37,118 bases of DNA from Fragilaria crotonensis (Eukaryota > Bacillariophyta > Fragilariophyceae > Fragilariales > Fragilariaceae): positions 1 through 37,118 of the forward strand of contig JAKSYS010000622.1 of the NCBI GenBank assembly GCA_022925895.1. The letters are read 5' to 3'. Under the pieces are notes generated by a model. It saw nothing but the letters and a program-made list of their open reading frames with translations, did no database searches and was not told where the DNA came from. A program made the position numbers and the translations under genes. Positions 1-10,192 of this stretch are shown here, piece after piece; position 1 is the first letter of the stretch; each line of letters begins with the position of its first letter.

Positions 1-192
1 TCGGTTGCACTGAATGTTACCTGTTACTTCCTCAGCCTCGTTGGGACAGTACTATCTTCTACTTTGAAGGGATGTGTCTGTGTCCTCACATGTGTGCACT
101 CACCACTACCGCATCATTTTCACTCGCTGGAGCATCATCGCCGAGAAGGTCGAGTTTAGATCAAGCAATACATTCACATTTACATTTCCAAC
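1..192. other. Upstream region and 5' UTR of eL30
   Basis: This short stretch ends at the eL30 start codon. It must hold the promoter and 5' UTR of that gene. I see no convincing TATA box and no coding potential. It contains a single GTAC, unlike the GTAC-rich spacers elsewhere in the window. Confidence 0.4.
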
Positions 193-767
193 ATGGCTGC
201 CAAGAAAGTTGTACGTAGATAACACCGGAGGGGGCATCTGAATTCCTGCTGCCCGCCCGAGATGGTTGTTATCGAAGAACTGCGTGACGAGGTGTTATCA
301 TCATCCTCGTGATGATAACGTCGTTGTCCAGTGCGCTATCTGACGTTCCAACCACCTCGAGCGTTCGGTACGGTCAAGGCAGTCACGATCGCAGCGGGTC
401 TGTCTTTTATCTTTTCTTCGTATCTCACATTCATGTCTTTCCTCCATGAGTACAGAAGAAGAGCGCTGACAACATGAACTCCAGACTTCAGCTGGTCATG
501 AAGTCCGGAAAGGCTATCCTCGGATACAAGGCCACCCTGAAGGCTCTCCGCAAGAGCAAGGCGAAGATGATCATCATCGCTTCCAACTGCCCTCACTTGA
601 GAAAATCAGAGATTGAATACCTTGCCATGCTTGCCAAGACACAGGTTCACCACTATTCCGGTGACACAAGCGCCTTGGGAACTGCATGCGGAAAATTCTT
701 CAAGTGCTCGGCCTTGACGATTCTTGATGCCGGTGACTCTGATATTCTTACTAGTGTCAAGGAGTAA
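193..767 (+). CDS. RPL30: 60S ribosomal protein eL30 (L30e), two exons
   Basis: Structural protein of the large cytosolic ribosomal subunit, L7Ae/L30e fold. Exons are 193-210 and 456-767, giving 109 residues, the usual eL30 length. Exon 1 encodes only MAAKKV; a 245-nt intron (donor GTACGT at 211, acceptor tacag ending 455) joins in phase 0 to [14 protein letters not shown]. The family signatures are clear: [43 protein letters not shown] and [10 protein letters not shown]. The start was chosen because the 6-codon first exon restores the conserved basic N-terminus; the ATG at 474 alone would cut off this part. An early intron after a few codons is common in ribosomal protein genes. The gene is convergent with the GYF-protein gene downstream. 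The only oddity is a strong hairpin inside the intron (294-319). Confidence 0.95.
294..319. repeat. Perfect 10-bp inverted repeat in the eL30 intron
   Basis: GTTATCATCA (294-303) and TGATGATAAC (310-319) are exact reverse complements separated by a 6-nt loop. Two G-T wobbles and one G-C pair could lengthen the stem outward. The hairpin lies centrally in the 245-nt intron of eL30. Its function is unknown. Confidence 0.7.
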
Positions 768-1039
768 ATAGAAAATCGCCTGTCAGACAAATTTCTTGTA
801 GTTGCATGTTCTTAATGTGAAGGAGCTCCGGCTGAACCATTTTTTTCACACCAACGTGGCGTTACGACAGCGGGCATGCATCTACGAACCCTCCATCCAG
901 AAGGTAACCAGCTCAGTCGACCAGAGATTCGCGATAGAGAAAAAGGTGCTCGCGCTTCGAAATGGATCTAAGAAAACAGGAAAAGTAGCATCCATTTCGC
1001 CTGGTCCAATCAGATTATATTCTATCTTTCTGCACAAGT
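768..1039. other. Convergent junction eL30 / GYF gene
   Basis: These 272 bp hold the 3' UTRs of two convergent genes. I see no open gene, RNA or repeat here and no GTAC word. Confidence 0.4.
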
Positions 1040-4000
1040 TTATTTGCCACCTTTCTTTCGAGTTTTCTTAGGCTTCATGTCTTCCCACTCTTCCTGCAGA
1101 GTCTTACCCAAGCCCCGCTTGTTGATGAACTCCGAAGCGAAGTTGTTTACCTGAGTCGACGACCCCAAGTAGGCGGTAAGGTACTGTCTAATCTCGGAAG
1201 GGTCCGTCAACGTCATGCAGAACGACACAAGAGTAAGATCATCACTTCCATTGATCTTAGTCATTTGAGCCTTGCACCAACTTTCCAATGCTGGAGACAT
1301 GGAGGCCCCAAAATCGTCCGCGTGCTGGTCCTCCTGAGATGACCGGCGCTGTTGCTGCTGCATTGCCGATGGGGCAGATACTTGTCGCGGTGCTGGCGAA
1401 GGCTTATTACCGCCATGTGGACGTAACGAGTGCGCACTGTTGGGAGCAGGAACAGCTGGAACGGGAGGTGCCAGCGCAGCCCCACCTTGCCACCCAGCAC
1501 TTCCTCCCCGGGATGCTGCAACGTTCGCCCAGCCACCACTAGACGACCTACCTGCAGCCTTTCGTTCCATAGCCTGTAACGCAACTTGACGGGCTTCCTC
1601 TTGCTGGATCTCTGACATGCTCTTTTTCGGCATCTGCCCTTGAGCACTTCCCCAAGCAGGTTTGGGAGCAGGTGACGGCGACGATGAAGCAACGGGCACG
1701 GGGACAGCTTGACTGCGTTGCTTCTGAGCTTTGGCAACAGGAAGGAGCGTCATCTGCGGTTCCTGGGTTTCGCCTTCTTGCCAGCCGACGCCCAAGCCAA
1801 GCATCATCTTCAATTGCACAGATGAATTATTTTGTTCCTGGGCTCTAGCGGCCGCTGCTTTCTGTGCTTCTGCAGCCTTTCTAGCCTCTGCAAGTTCAGC
1901 TGCAGCTCTCTCTTCGGCTTCTCTGCGTATAGCTTCTCTGTGATCTGCTTCCCTTCGTTCAGCCTCTTCCATAGCACGCTGATGCAACACAGCCTCCCTT
2001 GTCGCGGCTTGCTCCGCCTCTGCGTCAACAGACTGACCAGGAACGCGAAATGCGCTCGATACGTCTTGGAATAATGTCGACAAAGGATGGAATGGACCGC
2101 CAGGCTGCTGGCTAATTGGCAAATCACCCTTGAAGTAACCTGCTTCAAGCCACTGACGCATTTCTTCCCCGCGGAACGGACCCTGCACAATTTGTCAGTA
2201 CCAAGCACCACAAACAAATTTTCGAAGGGTAAGAAAGAACACTTACTTGGATATTTTTCTGGGGATCTGAATAGAACCAAGGCGCATTCGCAACAATCTG
2301 CGGCAATCCGCTTCTGCTTCCATTCTGTGCACTCTGCGAAGCTTGCATACGTAGCTGCTGCTCACGCCTTTGCATCTGCTCCTGCTGTGCGCGCGCCTGA
2401 GCTTCTTGTTGTTGCTGTTGCTGGAATTGAGCATTAGTCATGAGCAGAACCGCCATTTCAGCTCCAAAGGCGGGGTCTTGTCGAACCGCGATACGGCGCG
2501 GATGGCGAGCAATGAGGGCCCTCAACGCCTCCACGTTTCCTAGCAGGGCAGCGATTCGCGAATCTTCGGTGCGCAGTGCCGTAAGAATTGACATCAAATC
2601 CGAGCGACCCCACGAATTCTCAAGGACTATAGAGATTCTTTCGATCAGGACCAACTCAATCTCTGAGTGAACCACACCCTGTTGAGCAGCCTGTTGGCGA
2701 GCTCGTACTTCCATTGCTTGACGTCGTGCTTCGTCTTCTTGTCGTCGACGCATCTCCGCATCTTGGAGAGATTGACGCCGAAGCAGCTCCTCGCGTGCTT
2801 GCTGCTCTAGCTGCAGTCTCGCGGCAAGATCAAATCCATCTATCTGCTGCTGACTTTGGGCATTTGGTACTAAAATTGAATCACCCCAAGGGTTGGAAGG
2901 GATATTGGCACTGCCAGTACCAGCCGAATCGTCAGCTTGTTTCGAAGCATTTTCACCTGCAGCCCAGGGATTCAAGCTCGCGCCAGCTTTCGCGGGTTCC
3001 TCAAGTGACGCTGGATTAGGCGCAGAGGTCTCCTCCTGATTCACACCGATCATCTTCATGAGACGCGAACTGGCGCTTGGGTCCTCGTCGGCAGCCTTGA
3101 CGGCTGCAGCTGGTGCAGGGCTATCATCAAAATCTTCAAAGACGTTGACATTATCGCCAGATCCCGAACGAATGGTGGTACCAACGGTAGCGAGCGGACG
3201 ATGGGGGTTTACGACCACGGTGTGAAGACGTGGATCACCATTCTCATCACCTTCCGTATCCGCATCGGTGTCGCTCCTGTCACCCCGCAGCTCCTCCTCG
3301 AATGCTTGAGTTGCCTCGGTCATCTTATCAAAGTCAAACGCCTCCCCAACATTCTTTGGATCATCTGGAATCTCACCGAAAGCACTGAAGTCAAGAGCTG
3401 CATCAGTGGCAGCCAATGGATCATCCCACAAGTCATTTGGATTGTCCGAGTCTGGTCGACTTCCTCTCCGATGACTGTTCTCATCTGGAGGAGGCAGTGC
3501 CACTCCACGTTGCCATTTGCCGCCACCGCCTCCAAGAGGGCCTGACGACCTACGCAAGAGACCAGCCGCTGAGGTATCGGAAGGTTCCTCCAATCCTTTC
3601 AAGTTTGGTCCGTTCGTCTTAGTGGCCAGCATACCTGATGTACGAGTCGAACGTTCGCGAGCAGCAACTGCCCAAATCTCATCGGCGTCAAACGTATCCC
3701 AACAAACTTGAAAGTAAGGAAGCAAGGAGTGTGAGCAGCGGTCTAACTATGAAGAGGGGATCGGAACAATCCAGTGACTCACCAGGATCCAAAGGTTGTT
3801 GAGAAAGGATTGGGTTATCCTCCAAGTGTTTCAAGTTCGGAGGCGGGCCTATCAAGTTTGGATCAGGACGAGGTCTCAAAGCCAAGAGCTTTTCTCTTGT
3901 GAAACGAATGACGTTGGACGACTCTGACATGGAATCAGACCTGGTAGCAGCGCTTCGATAGCCCGTCGAGTGCGTTCTTCCTACTGAAGCAGGTTCTGGT

Positions 4001-4320
4001 ACGGTCGACGCAAGATCCGCTAATGAACGCCCCTTTGGATTGGATGGACTTTTTGGCTGACCAAATGACGGTGCCGACCGAAAAGGAGGTGAGCGTCCCA
4101 AAGGTAGGTCATCCTCATCATCGTCCAATGCAGCAAATTTGTTAGTTGCTGTCGACTTGGGAGGATCGTTGCTTCCGGAGGAGCCTTGGGATCCAGACCT
4201 TGTCCGTCTCTCGGTTGGAACGGGAGGCGGTGGCTGGAGCCCTCGTCCCCCAGTTCCTGAGCTTCGTGACCATGTTGGCCGAAGCGAGCCGGATCCGTTT
4301 GCCGTAGACGACGAACTCAT
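1040..4320 (-). CDS. GYF-domain protein (GIGYF/PERQ-like), three exons
   Basis: Likely an adaptor in translational repression or mRNA decay; GYF domains bind proline-rich peptides such as PPGL-type motifs. Exons on the minus strand are 4320-3783, 3706-2247 and 2182-1040, giving 1046 residues. Introns are 76 and 64 nt (donors GTGAGT and GTAAGT; acceptors caag and gcag). The GYF domain spans about residues 654-705: WFYSDPQKNIQ at the end of exon 2 continues directly as GPFRGEEMRQWLEAGYF in exon 3, which fixes the splice. The N-terminal part is disordered and rich in Ser, Pro and Asp; residues 140-146 (FTREKLL) resemble the eIF4E-binding pattern YxxxxL(phi). Before the GYF domain lie two Gln/Arg/Glu-rich coiled-coil blocks, and after it a Glu/Ala-rich one. 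The last ~75 residues (DDLTLVSFCMTLTDPSEIRQ onward) resemble the conserved C-terminal segment of GIGYF-type proteins. Start ATG is 4320; the codon upstream at 4329 is GTG. Confidence 0.88.
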
Positions 4321-5039
4321 GCCTTTCACTTTATGCTTTATGAGATATTCTCAGCGCAACTTACACCTTGTAAATTGTGACTTGAAACTGGTGCACCCCG
4401 GTGGTAATGCTAGCTATGAACAGCTGAAACAGGAGAGGGACAATGGATAAGCAAGGAGGGGAACGAATTAGGACTCTTCTCCGCACGGTGGTAAAGCGCC
4501 AACAAGTGCTTCTCAAACGGACTCTGTATGCATATGGTTGTAACGATGCTGACCTAGATGTGATGCACGGCTGTGTGTGCCCGAGGGTCCAGGACAAACG
4601 GTGGCTACTGGATACTGTACAGTTGTGATTTAGTCATGGAGAGGTGGATACGGAACGGGCAGGATTCCGTCCACAGTAAGTTGATGAAAGGGTTTTGTAC
4701 GGAATGTTGGAACTCCGCAAGTCAGAGCCAGAAAGGTGTCTCGTTGTCCCGTCAACATGTATAGTCACCCAGTTCTGCTTCCGAAATCAACTCCTCTGTC
4801 GCAACAAATGACTCTCGCATCATCACAACATAACAGTAGAATATGAAACACGAGAGAAACCACCTCTTGCGGCTTACGAAACTACAAAACGATCCGACGC
4901 GACACCATGGTGAATTCACGCACCTTGAATGAGGGTTCTGAGGTGATTAGACTCCACTGACACGCTTTTAACGTAATCAGAATTCCTTCGATTGGATTCC
5001 ATATTTTCTGGCATTCTTTGCGTCCATGATTGACTTTGG
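4321..5039. other. Spacer upstream of the GYF gene
   Basis: This is the proximal part of a 2-kb divergent spacer between the GYF gene (-) and the first acyl-CoA synthetase (+). Short open frames here (for example 4443-4628) show no recognisable family and no supporting gene structure. I see nothing else definable. Confidence 0.35.
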
Positions 5040-5770
5040 GTGTCATCGAGCACTCCGAGTACCAGTTCCATTATACTGTACGGCGTATGATACTTCGGCG
5101 TGGTACTACCAGCCAACATTGGGAATCTGGACCTCGCATACGAACTCCCCTATGCAAAACAGGTATCCGTTTTTCCGTGGCATGCCCACTCTGTGTATTA
5201 GGGGTACCTGGTACCTGGTACTTTTATTTCATACATACCTCCTCCGGAGTACGAGTACTGTACTACTACTGGTACCTATCATATAGACCTACCGGTAGTC
5301 TTGTTCTTTTGACTTCGGAGTTCGGAGTACACTTCGTACTGTATGTATGATGTATGCTGATACCTGGTATCATACTGTGTACTGTGTACGTCATACAAAA
5401 TGTATTCCAAGTACTCGAGTACTACAGTGCCCAAGTACTTGTAGCCAAGTATTAAAGGCCAGGGAGGTCCGGTAAAATGACGTTTCTTCTCGTAGCTTCT
5501 ACATGCAACTAATACCAAGCAGAGGTGCGTGGCCGGACCTTCCACATTCCACAGTGTCAGAGTACTGGCACTATACCTGGTACCAGGTACTGTACTGACT
5601 GTTTCATAAATAGTCAAGTAGCAAAGTGGTAGTAAACAGTGCTACCAGTACTTGTACCGTAGTAAGATCTTTGTGCTGGCTGGTCCAAGATTTCACGCCC
5701 TTATCGTGTACGAAGTATGGTACGACGTACACGTACGTTACTACTGGTACAAGCTCTTGGAGTAGACCTG
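5040..5770. repeat. GTAC-rich cluster in a divergent spacer
   Basis: By eye there are about 28 GTAC tetranucleotides in about 730 bp, roughly ten times the number expected by chance. They occur inside recurring words: GTACTTGTAC (5648-5657), TACCTGGTAC (5205-5214, 5212-5221, 5574-5583) and its reverse complement (5580-5589). Many are extended palindromes such as GGTACC. The cluster has no coding potential. It may be regulatory, or it may be a dispersed low-complexity repeat of this genome. Confidence 0.7.
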
Positions 5771-5818
5771 TGAACCGTGGAACGCCACGTGGAGACGAAT
5801 TCAGGATATTCTGGAGCG

Positions 5819-5991
5819 TCTGGAGTCTGGAGTCTGGAGGTCTGGAGGTCTGGAGGTCTGGAGGTCTGGAGGTCTGGAGGTCTGGAGGTCTGGAGGTCTG
5901 GAGGTCTGGAGGTCTGGAGGTCTGGAGGTCTGGAGGTCTGGAGGTCTGGAGGTCTGGAGGTCTGGAGGTCTGGAGGTCTGGAGGCTGGAGG
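5819..5991. repeat. Octanucleotide minisatellite (TCTGGAGG)19
   Basis: Nineteen perfect head-to-tail copies of TCTGGAGG run from 5833 to 5984. They are preceded by two 7-nt versions (TCTGGAG, 5819-5832) and followed by one 7-nt version (CTGGAGG, 5985-5991). Because 8 is not a multiple of 3, every frame gives the same 8-residue peptide period and remains open, so the long frames across the array are artefacts. The lack of sequence variation suggests recent expansion or active homogenisation. Confidence 0.97.
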
Positions 5992-6059
5992 CTGATCGAA
6001 TGTCGGAGGCTGTTGGTAATCTCATGCTACAGTATCAGCATATGCGAATATGATAGTTC

Positions 6060-6145
6060 TACTGGTACCCCCCTGGTATTATAGTACGGCATTCAATTTA
6101 GGTTTATGGTAATGTACAAGTACCTGGTACTGGCACAGTATATAT
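6060..6145. repeat. Small GTAC cluster upstream of acyl-CoA synthetase A
   Basis: About five GTAC sites in 85 bp, including GTACAAGTAC (6114-6123) running directly into TACCTGGTAC (6121-6130). The cluster lies about 190 bp before the start codon of the first ACSBG copy, so it is in the promoter or 5' UTR. Function unknown. Confidence 0.6.
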
Positions 6146-6317
6146 CTCATTTCTCATGTGGATTTTTTTCGTTTCGCGCGTTGATGAAGGTAGGATTTGT
6201 GTCGTGTCGAACGTCGAACACCTCAAGGGGCACGCGCTCACACAGCAGACAGGCATGCTCAATGCTCACATCATCCCAGTCGCATTAAAAAGTTCACAAC
6301 AGATTAGCAATTCTTCC

Positions 6318-8595
6318 ATGTCCAATCTCCCACTCTCAACGTCCGATGTGAGGCAAGAAGTCGCCATCCGCAAAGGCGATGGCGACTACTATAATCTTCC
6401 CGCCATGACTGTGATGGAATGTTTCGATGCCACGGTCAAGAAGTACGGCGACAAGCCAGCGCTTCACCAAAAGGTTCCGTCAAAGGTGCGTTGGATTGTG
6501 TGCATGTTTGTCCGGTCCTCACTTTGCATCAAGAGCGCTTCTGTTCGATATCATCAAGACTTCGAATTTATCGCCATGCTAATCCATCGCTCATTTCTGA
6601 TCTTAAATCCCCACAGGGCGCCAAGATGGAAGATACTCCGTTCACGACCTGGACGTGGAAGGAATATCGTGCTCAGGTAGACGCCTTTGCCAAGTCACTA
6701 ATCTCGCTCGGCTTCGAGCCCTTTGATATTATCAACATTATTGGCTTCAACAGTAGTGCATGGTTTATCGCAAACTTTGGAGCCATCGCCGCCGGAGGAA
6801 TAGCTGCTGGAATATACTCCACCAATCTCTCCGATGCTTGCAAATACATCACTCAGCATTCGGAGAGCAAGGTGGTTGTCTGCGAAGGATTGAAGCAGCT
6901 TGAGAAGTACTATTCAATCGCTGGTGACCTCCCGAACCTCAAGGCTTTGGTAAGTTTGATGTGGCACGAGGTCAAGAATTCCGTTGTTGACCCGGCTCAC
7001 CGAACATTTTTTCGCACTTGCTTTAGGTCGTCTACGATTGCGAGGAGATTCCTGCCGACATCAAGCAGAACCTTCCGAGTGTTGAAGTGTACACGTTTGC
7101 CGATTTCCTGACGTTAGGTGAACAGGTTACAGATGATGTCCTCATCACTCGAGCTAAAGGAATGAAACCTGGACACACGTGCACCTTGATTTATACGTCT
7201 GGAACTACTGGCCCTCCAAAGGCTGTAATGATCACTCATGATAACATTACATGGACCGTCCGTGCCATGCTCTCTTTCGTCCCCGGTGGGATGCTTGACA
7301 ACAACGACCACATCATCTCGTTCCTCCCGTTGTCCCATGTTGCTGCTCAAATGCTGGACATGCATATGCCCATGCAAACTGGTGCCCAGTGCCACTTCGC
7401 GCAGCCTGACGCTCTCAAGGGGTCGCTCGCAGCAACCCTCAAGGCGGTTCGTCCCACTGTCTTTTTCGGAGTGCCTCGCGTCTGGGAAAAGTTTTATGAT
7501 AAGCTCCAGGAAATCGGAAAATCGTCAACAGGAATCAAGAAGGTGCTCTCAACTTGGGCCAAGGCACAGGCGTTGAAGCATTGGGAATCCTTGGAATTTG
7601 GATCAAAATCTGGCGGCGCACTTCTTTATCCCCTTGCGAAAAAGCTTTTAAGCAAGGCACATCTTGCACTTGGTTTTGATCGATGCAAGGCTTTTTATGT
7701 TAGTGCAGCTCCGATTGAAGTTAAGATTCTCAAGTATTTTACTTCCATTGATATACCAATAATGGAATTGTTCGGTCAGTCAGAATGCACTGGGCCCCAT
7801 GCCAGCAACAGACTTCAAGCGTTCAAGATTGGTTCAGTCGGTCGTCCATTGCCGGGCACGGAAACGATGCTCGCTCCAGAAAACGGGGAACTTTGCTATC
7901 GCGGACGTCATATCTTTGCTGGATACATGAAAATGGAAGATAAGACCAAGGAGACAGTTGATACTGACGGTTGGATGCATTCTGGCGATGTTGTTAAGGT
8001 AAGTTCATGGTTTACGATGTATGGGGCTTTGATGGCATTCAACTCATGCAGGAATCTTTTCTGCTGCGTAAAGATTGACGATGATCACGATCCGAACATT
8101 CCGAAACCTTCTGGGTTCATCTACATCACTGGTCGAATCAAGGAAATAATCATTACCGCTGGTGGGGAGAATGTGCCTCCTGTCTTGATTGAGGATCAAT
8201 TCAAGCTTGCCATGCCTGCGTTGTCTAACTGCATGGTCATCGGAGATAAGCGCAAGTTCTTGACTATCCTTCTCTGTCTTCAAGTTGAAATCGACGAGAG
8301 TGGCGCGGCCTCAAACAAACTTACCGGGCGCGCTTTGGAGACGAGTAGGGAGATCGGTTCAACTGCCACGACGACTGATGAGGTGAGGAGTGATCCATTG
8401 TGGAAGGACTACCTGGATAAGGGAATGAAAGTTGCGAATAAAGCAGCCACCTCCAACGCGCAACGTGTTGGCAAGTGGGGTCTCTTGTCGACCGACTTTA
8501 CCGAGAAGGGAAGGGAGCTTACTCCTACGCTTAAGCTCAAGCGATCTGTTGCCGCGGAGATTCACGCTAAGACAATTGACGCTCTGTATGCTTGA
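6318..8595 (+). CDS. Long-chain acyl-CoA synthetase, ACSBG (bubblegum) type, copy A
   Basis: Activates long-chain fatty acids to acyl-CoA using ATP (via acyl-AMP), feeding lipid synthesis or beta-oxidation. Exons are 6318-6485, 6617-6949, 7027-7998 and 8074-8595, all joined in phase 0, giving 664 residues. AMP-binding motif 1 is LIYTSGTTGPPKAVMITHDN; further signatures are LFGQSECTGPHASN, GELCYRGRHIFAGYMKMEDK, DGWMHSGDV and GRIKEIIITAGGENVPP, the last typical of the bubblegum family. There is no signal peptide, so it is probably cytosolic or peripheral. The start was chosen because the encoded sequence MS(N/T)LP is where similarity to copy B begins; the upstream in-frame ATG at 6156 is not shared. 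Intron 3 (7999-8073) is 75 nt and contains no stop, so the frame stays open if it is retained; its acceptor is inferred from copy B. Copy B lies 6.3 kb downstream. Confidence 0.93.
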
Positions 8596-10094
8596 AGAAG
8601 CCACGAGACGAAGGCGTGCCCAAGGAAAGTGATGTCGCCACGGATGGAGCCGCTATTAGTGTTGACGTGTAGTATAAGTATTGCGTATTAGGAATTGTGT
8701 CACTACTCCGTGTCCTTCTTGCTCAACTTCATAGTGGTCGTACACACAGATTCGGTTTTTCATATTATCAGCGGAAGAATGGTTCTTATGAGAATCATCT
8801 CTACAGGCAGGATTCTCCCTGTTTCCCCCGGTGGTTCTGGTCTGCCTGTTTCTAAAAGAGTCCACCAGAACTTGTCATGTCCACTGTTGAATCCATCATC
8901 AAGGTTGTCGTAGAAATGCTTAACCTGGTGTCTACAATCGGCGATTCTGCCGCAATGTCCTCAGCATTTTACCGTACATAACGGTTGTGTTTGAGTGTGT
9001 TCGGTGTTTCATGACGGCACACTGTGACCGGGTGATACTCCGGAGCACTTCCGGTAGTACCCGTTTTGGATCCTTCAAAACGGCGTCAACATTTCAGTTC
9101 TCACAATCTTGGATAACAAATCAATCGGCGATCATCATTGTCTTGCTTCTACTAAAGCAACCAGGAGACCAAAGTCACATGCATCGGTAAGCGGGTCTCT
9201 AAATAATCTTATAGATTTATTACAATGATTATATTGGTTTAGCTTAAGTGTGCCTAGTACTCTAGTAGGGCGATATGCAGGCTCGTATCGCTGATCATCT
9301 ATGGGTTTGAGTAGCTCAATGAAATTGTCAATGTTGCCATATGCCACAGTGAGCAACCTCTTTGAAAAAAGTCCAATCTTCATGACAACAATAGCAAGAT
9401 CGCAGTCGGAGCACCTTGTTCACTGTCTGTTTATGTAGCTATTCCTCAATGGTGGGTCTCTTCTTGTTGTTGCTATGATTGCCTCGGGCTTCTATCACTT
9501 GGTGGTATTCATGAGAAACCAAGCGGTATCCTTCGGATTCCCCATCCAAATGACCCAGAATGACATTCACACGATGACCACAGATCATTCCAAGCATGAA
9601 CTTAGCCGAACCTCTCATAAATACTTAGTTCATCAATTTCCATCACTGCATATCCTGACATACAAGTGAGTTAATCAATAGAACTAAAAAGCATGGTAAG
9701 GCAAACTCATTGTCACCTGATGAGTGAAGGAATACTCGCTGTAGAGCCCACGCTGAATGCGACTCAATCAACACGACAACTTTCCGGCGGCCCTAGTATC
9801 TGTCCAGCATTGAGACCACGGCAGTCCAATGCAAGCTAAATGTCAATACAATCTCCAACCACTCCTATGAATAAGAAGGACTGAACAGTCCACCAAACCC
9901 TACTGCATGTACATGAACAATGTCAATACAGCATGTTTTCGCCAAATGATTGCAAAACTCCTGCCAAATCCTATCAATCTCGGCACTCAATGAAGATTGA
10001 CAGGCCAGCAGCTCCTCTTAAGTAACTTTCCAGCATTCATGGGAAAGGATTGGATGGCTACCCTGCTACTTAGAAACCCTATTGATTCACTTTG
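8596..10094. other. Spacer after acyl-CoA synthetase A, no intact gene
   Basis: About 1.5 kb without a credible gene. It holds the 3' UTR of the preceding gene, then AT-richer DNA that probably belongs to the decayed elements further right, though I could not assign any family here. A small hairpin is present (CCGTTTTG 9061-9068 with CAAAACGG 9076-9083). GTAC frequency is ordinary. Confidence 0.4.
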
Positions 10095-10182
10095 AATGCT
10101 CTGAGTCCTGGAAAACAATGCTCTGAGTCCTGGAAAACAATGCTCTGAGTCCTGGAAAACAATGCTCTGAGTCCTGGAAAAC
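10095..10182. repeat. Tandem repeat, four copies of a 22-bp unit
   Basis: Four identical 22-bp units start at 10095, 10117, 10139 and 10161; each begins AATGCTCTGAGTCC. The array directly abuts the 5' edge of recognisable copia reverse transcriptase (first readable motif from about 10193). The open frames across it on the minus strand are repeat artefacts. Confidence 0.95.
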
Positions 10183-10192
10183 AATTGACAGA

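Noticed and set aside
309-343. C/D-box snoRNA in the eL30 intron (GTGATGA at 309, CTGA at 340)
   Set aside because: The boxes are only about 25 nt apart, too close for a C/D snoRNA with guide regions, and the C box is part of the hairpin stem.
5626-6084. Open frames of 60-150 codons on both strands with GLEVWRSG or PPDLQTSR repeats
   Set aside because: They are produced by the TCTGGAGG octanucleotide array, which has no stop in any frame. No gene signal surrounds them.
6156-6317. N-terminal extension of acyl-CoA synthetase A from ATG 6156
   Set aside because: The extension is not shared with copy B, whose similarity begins at the MS(N/T)LP start.
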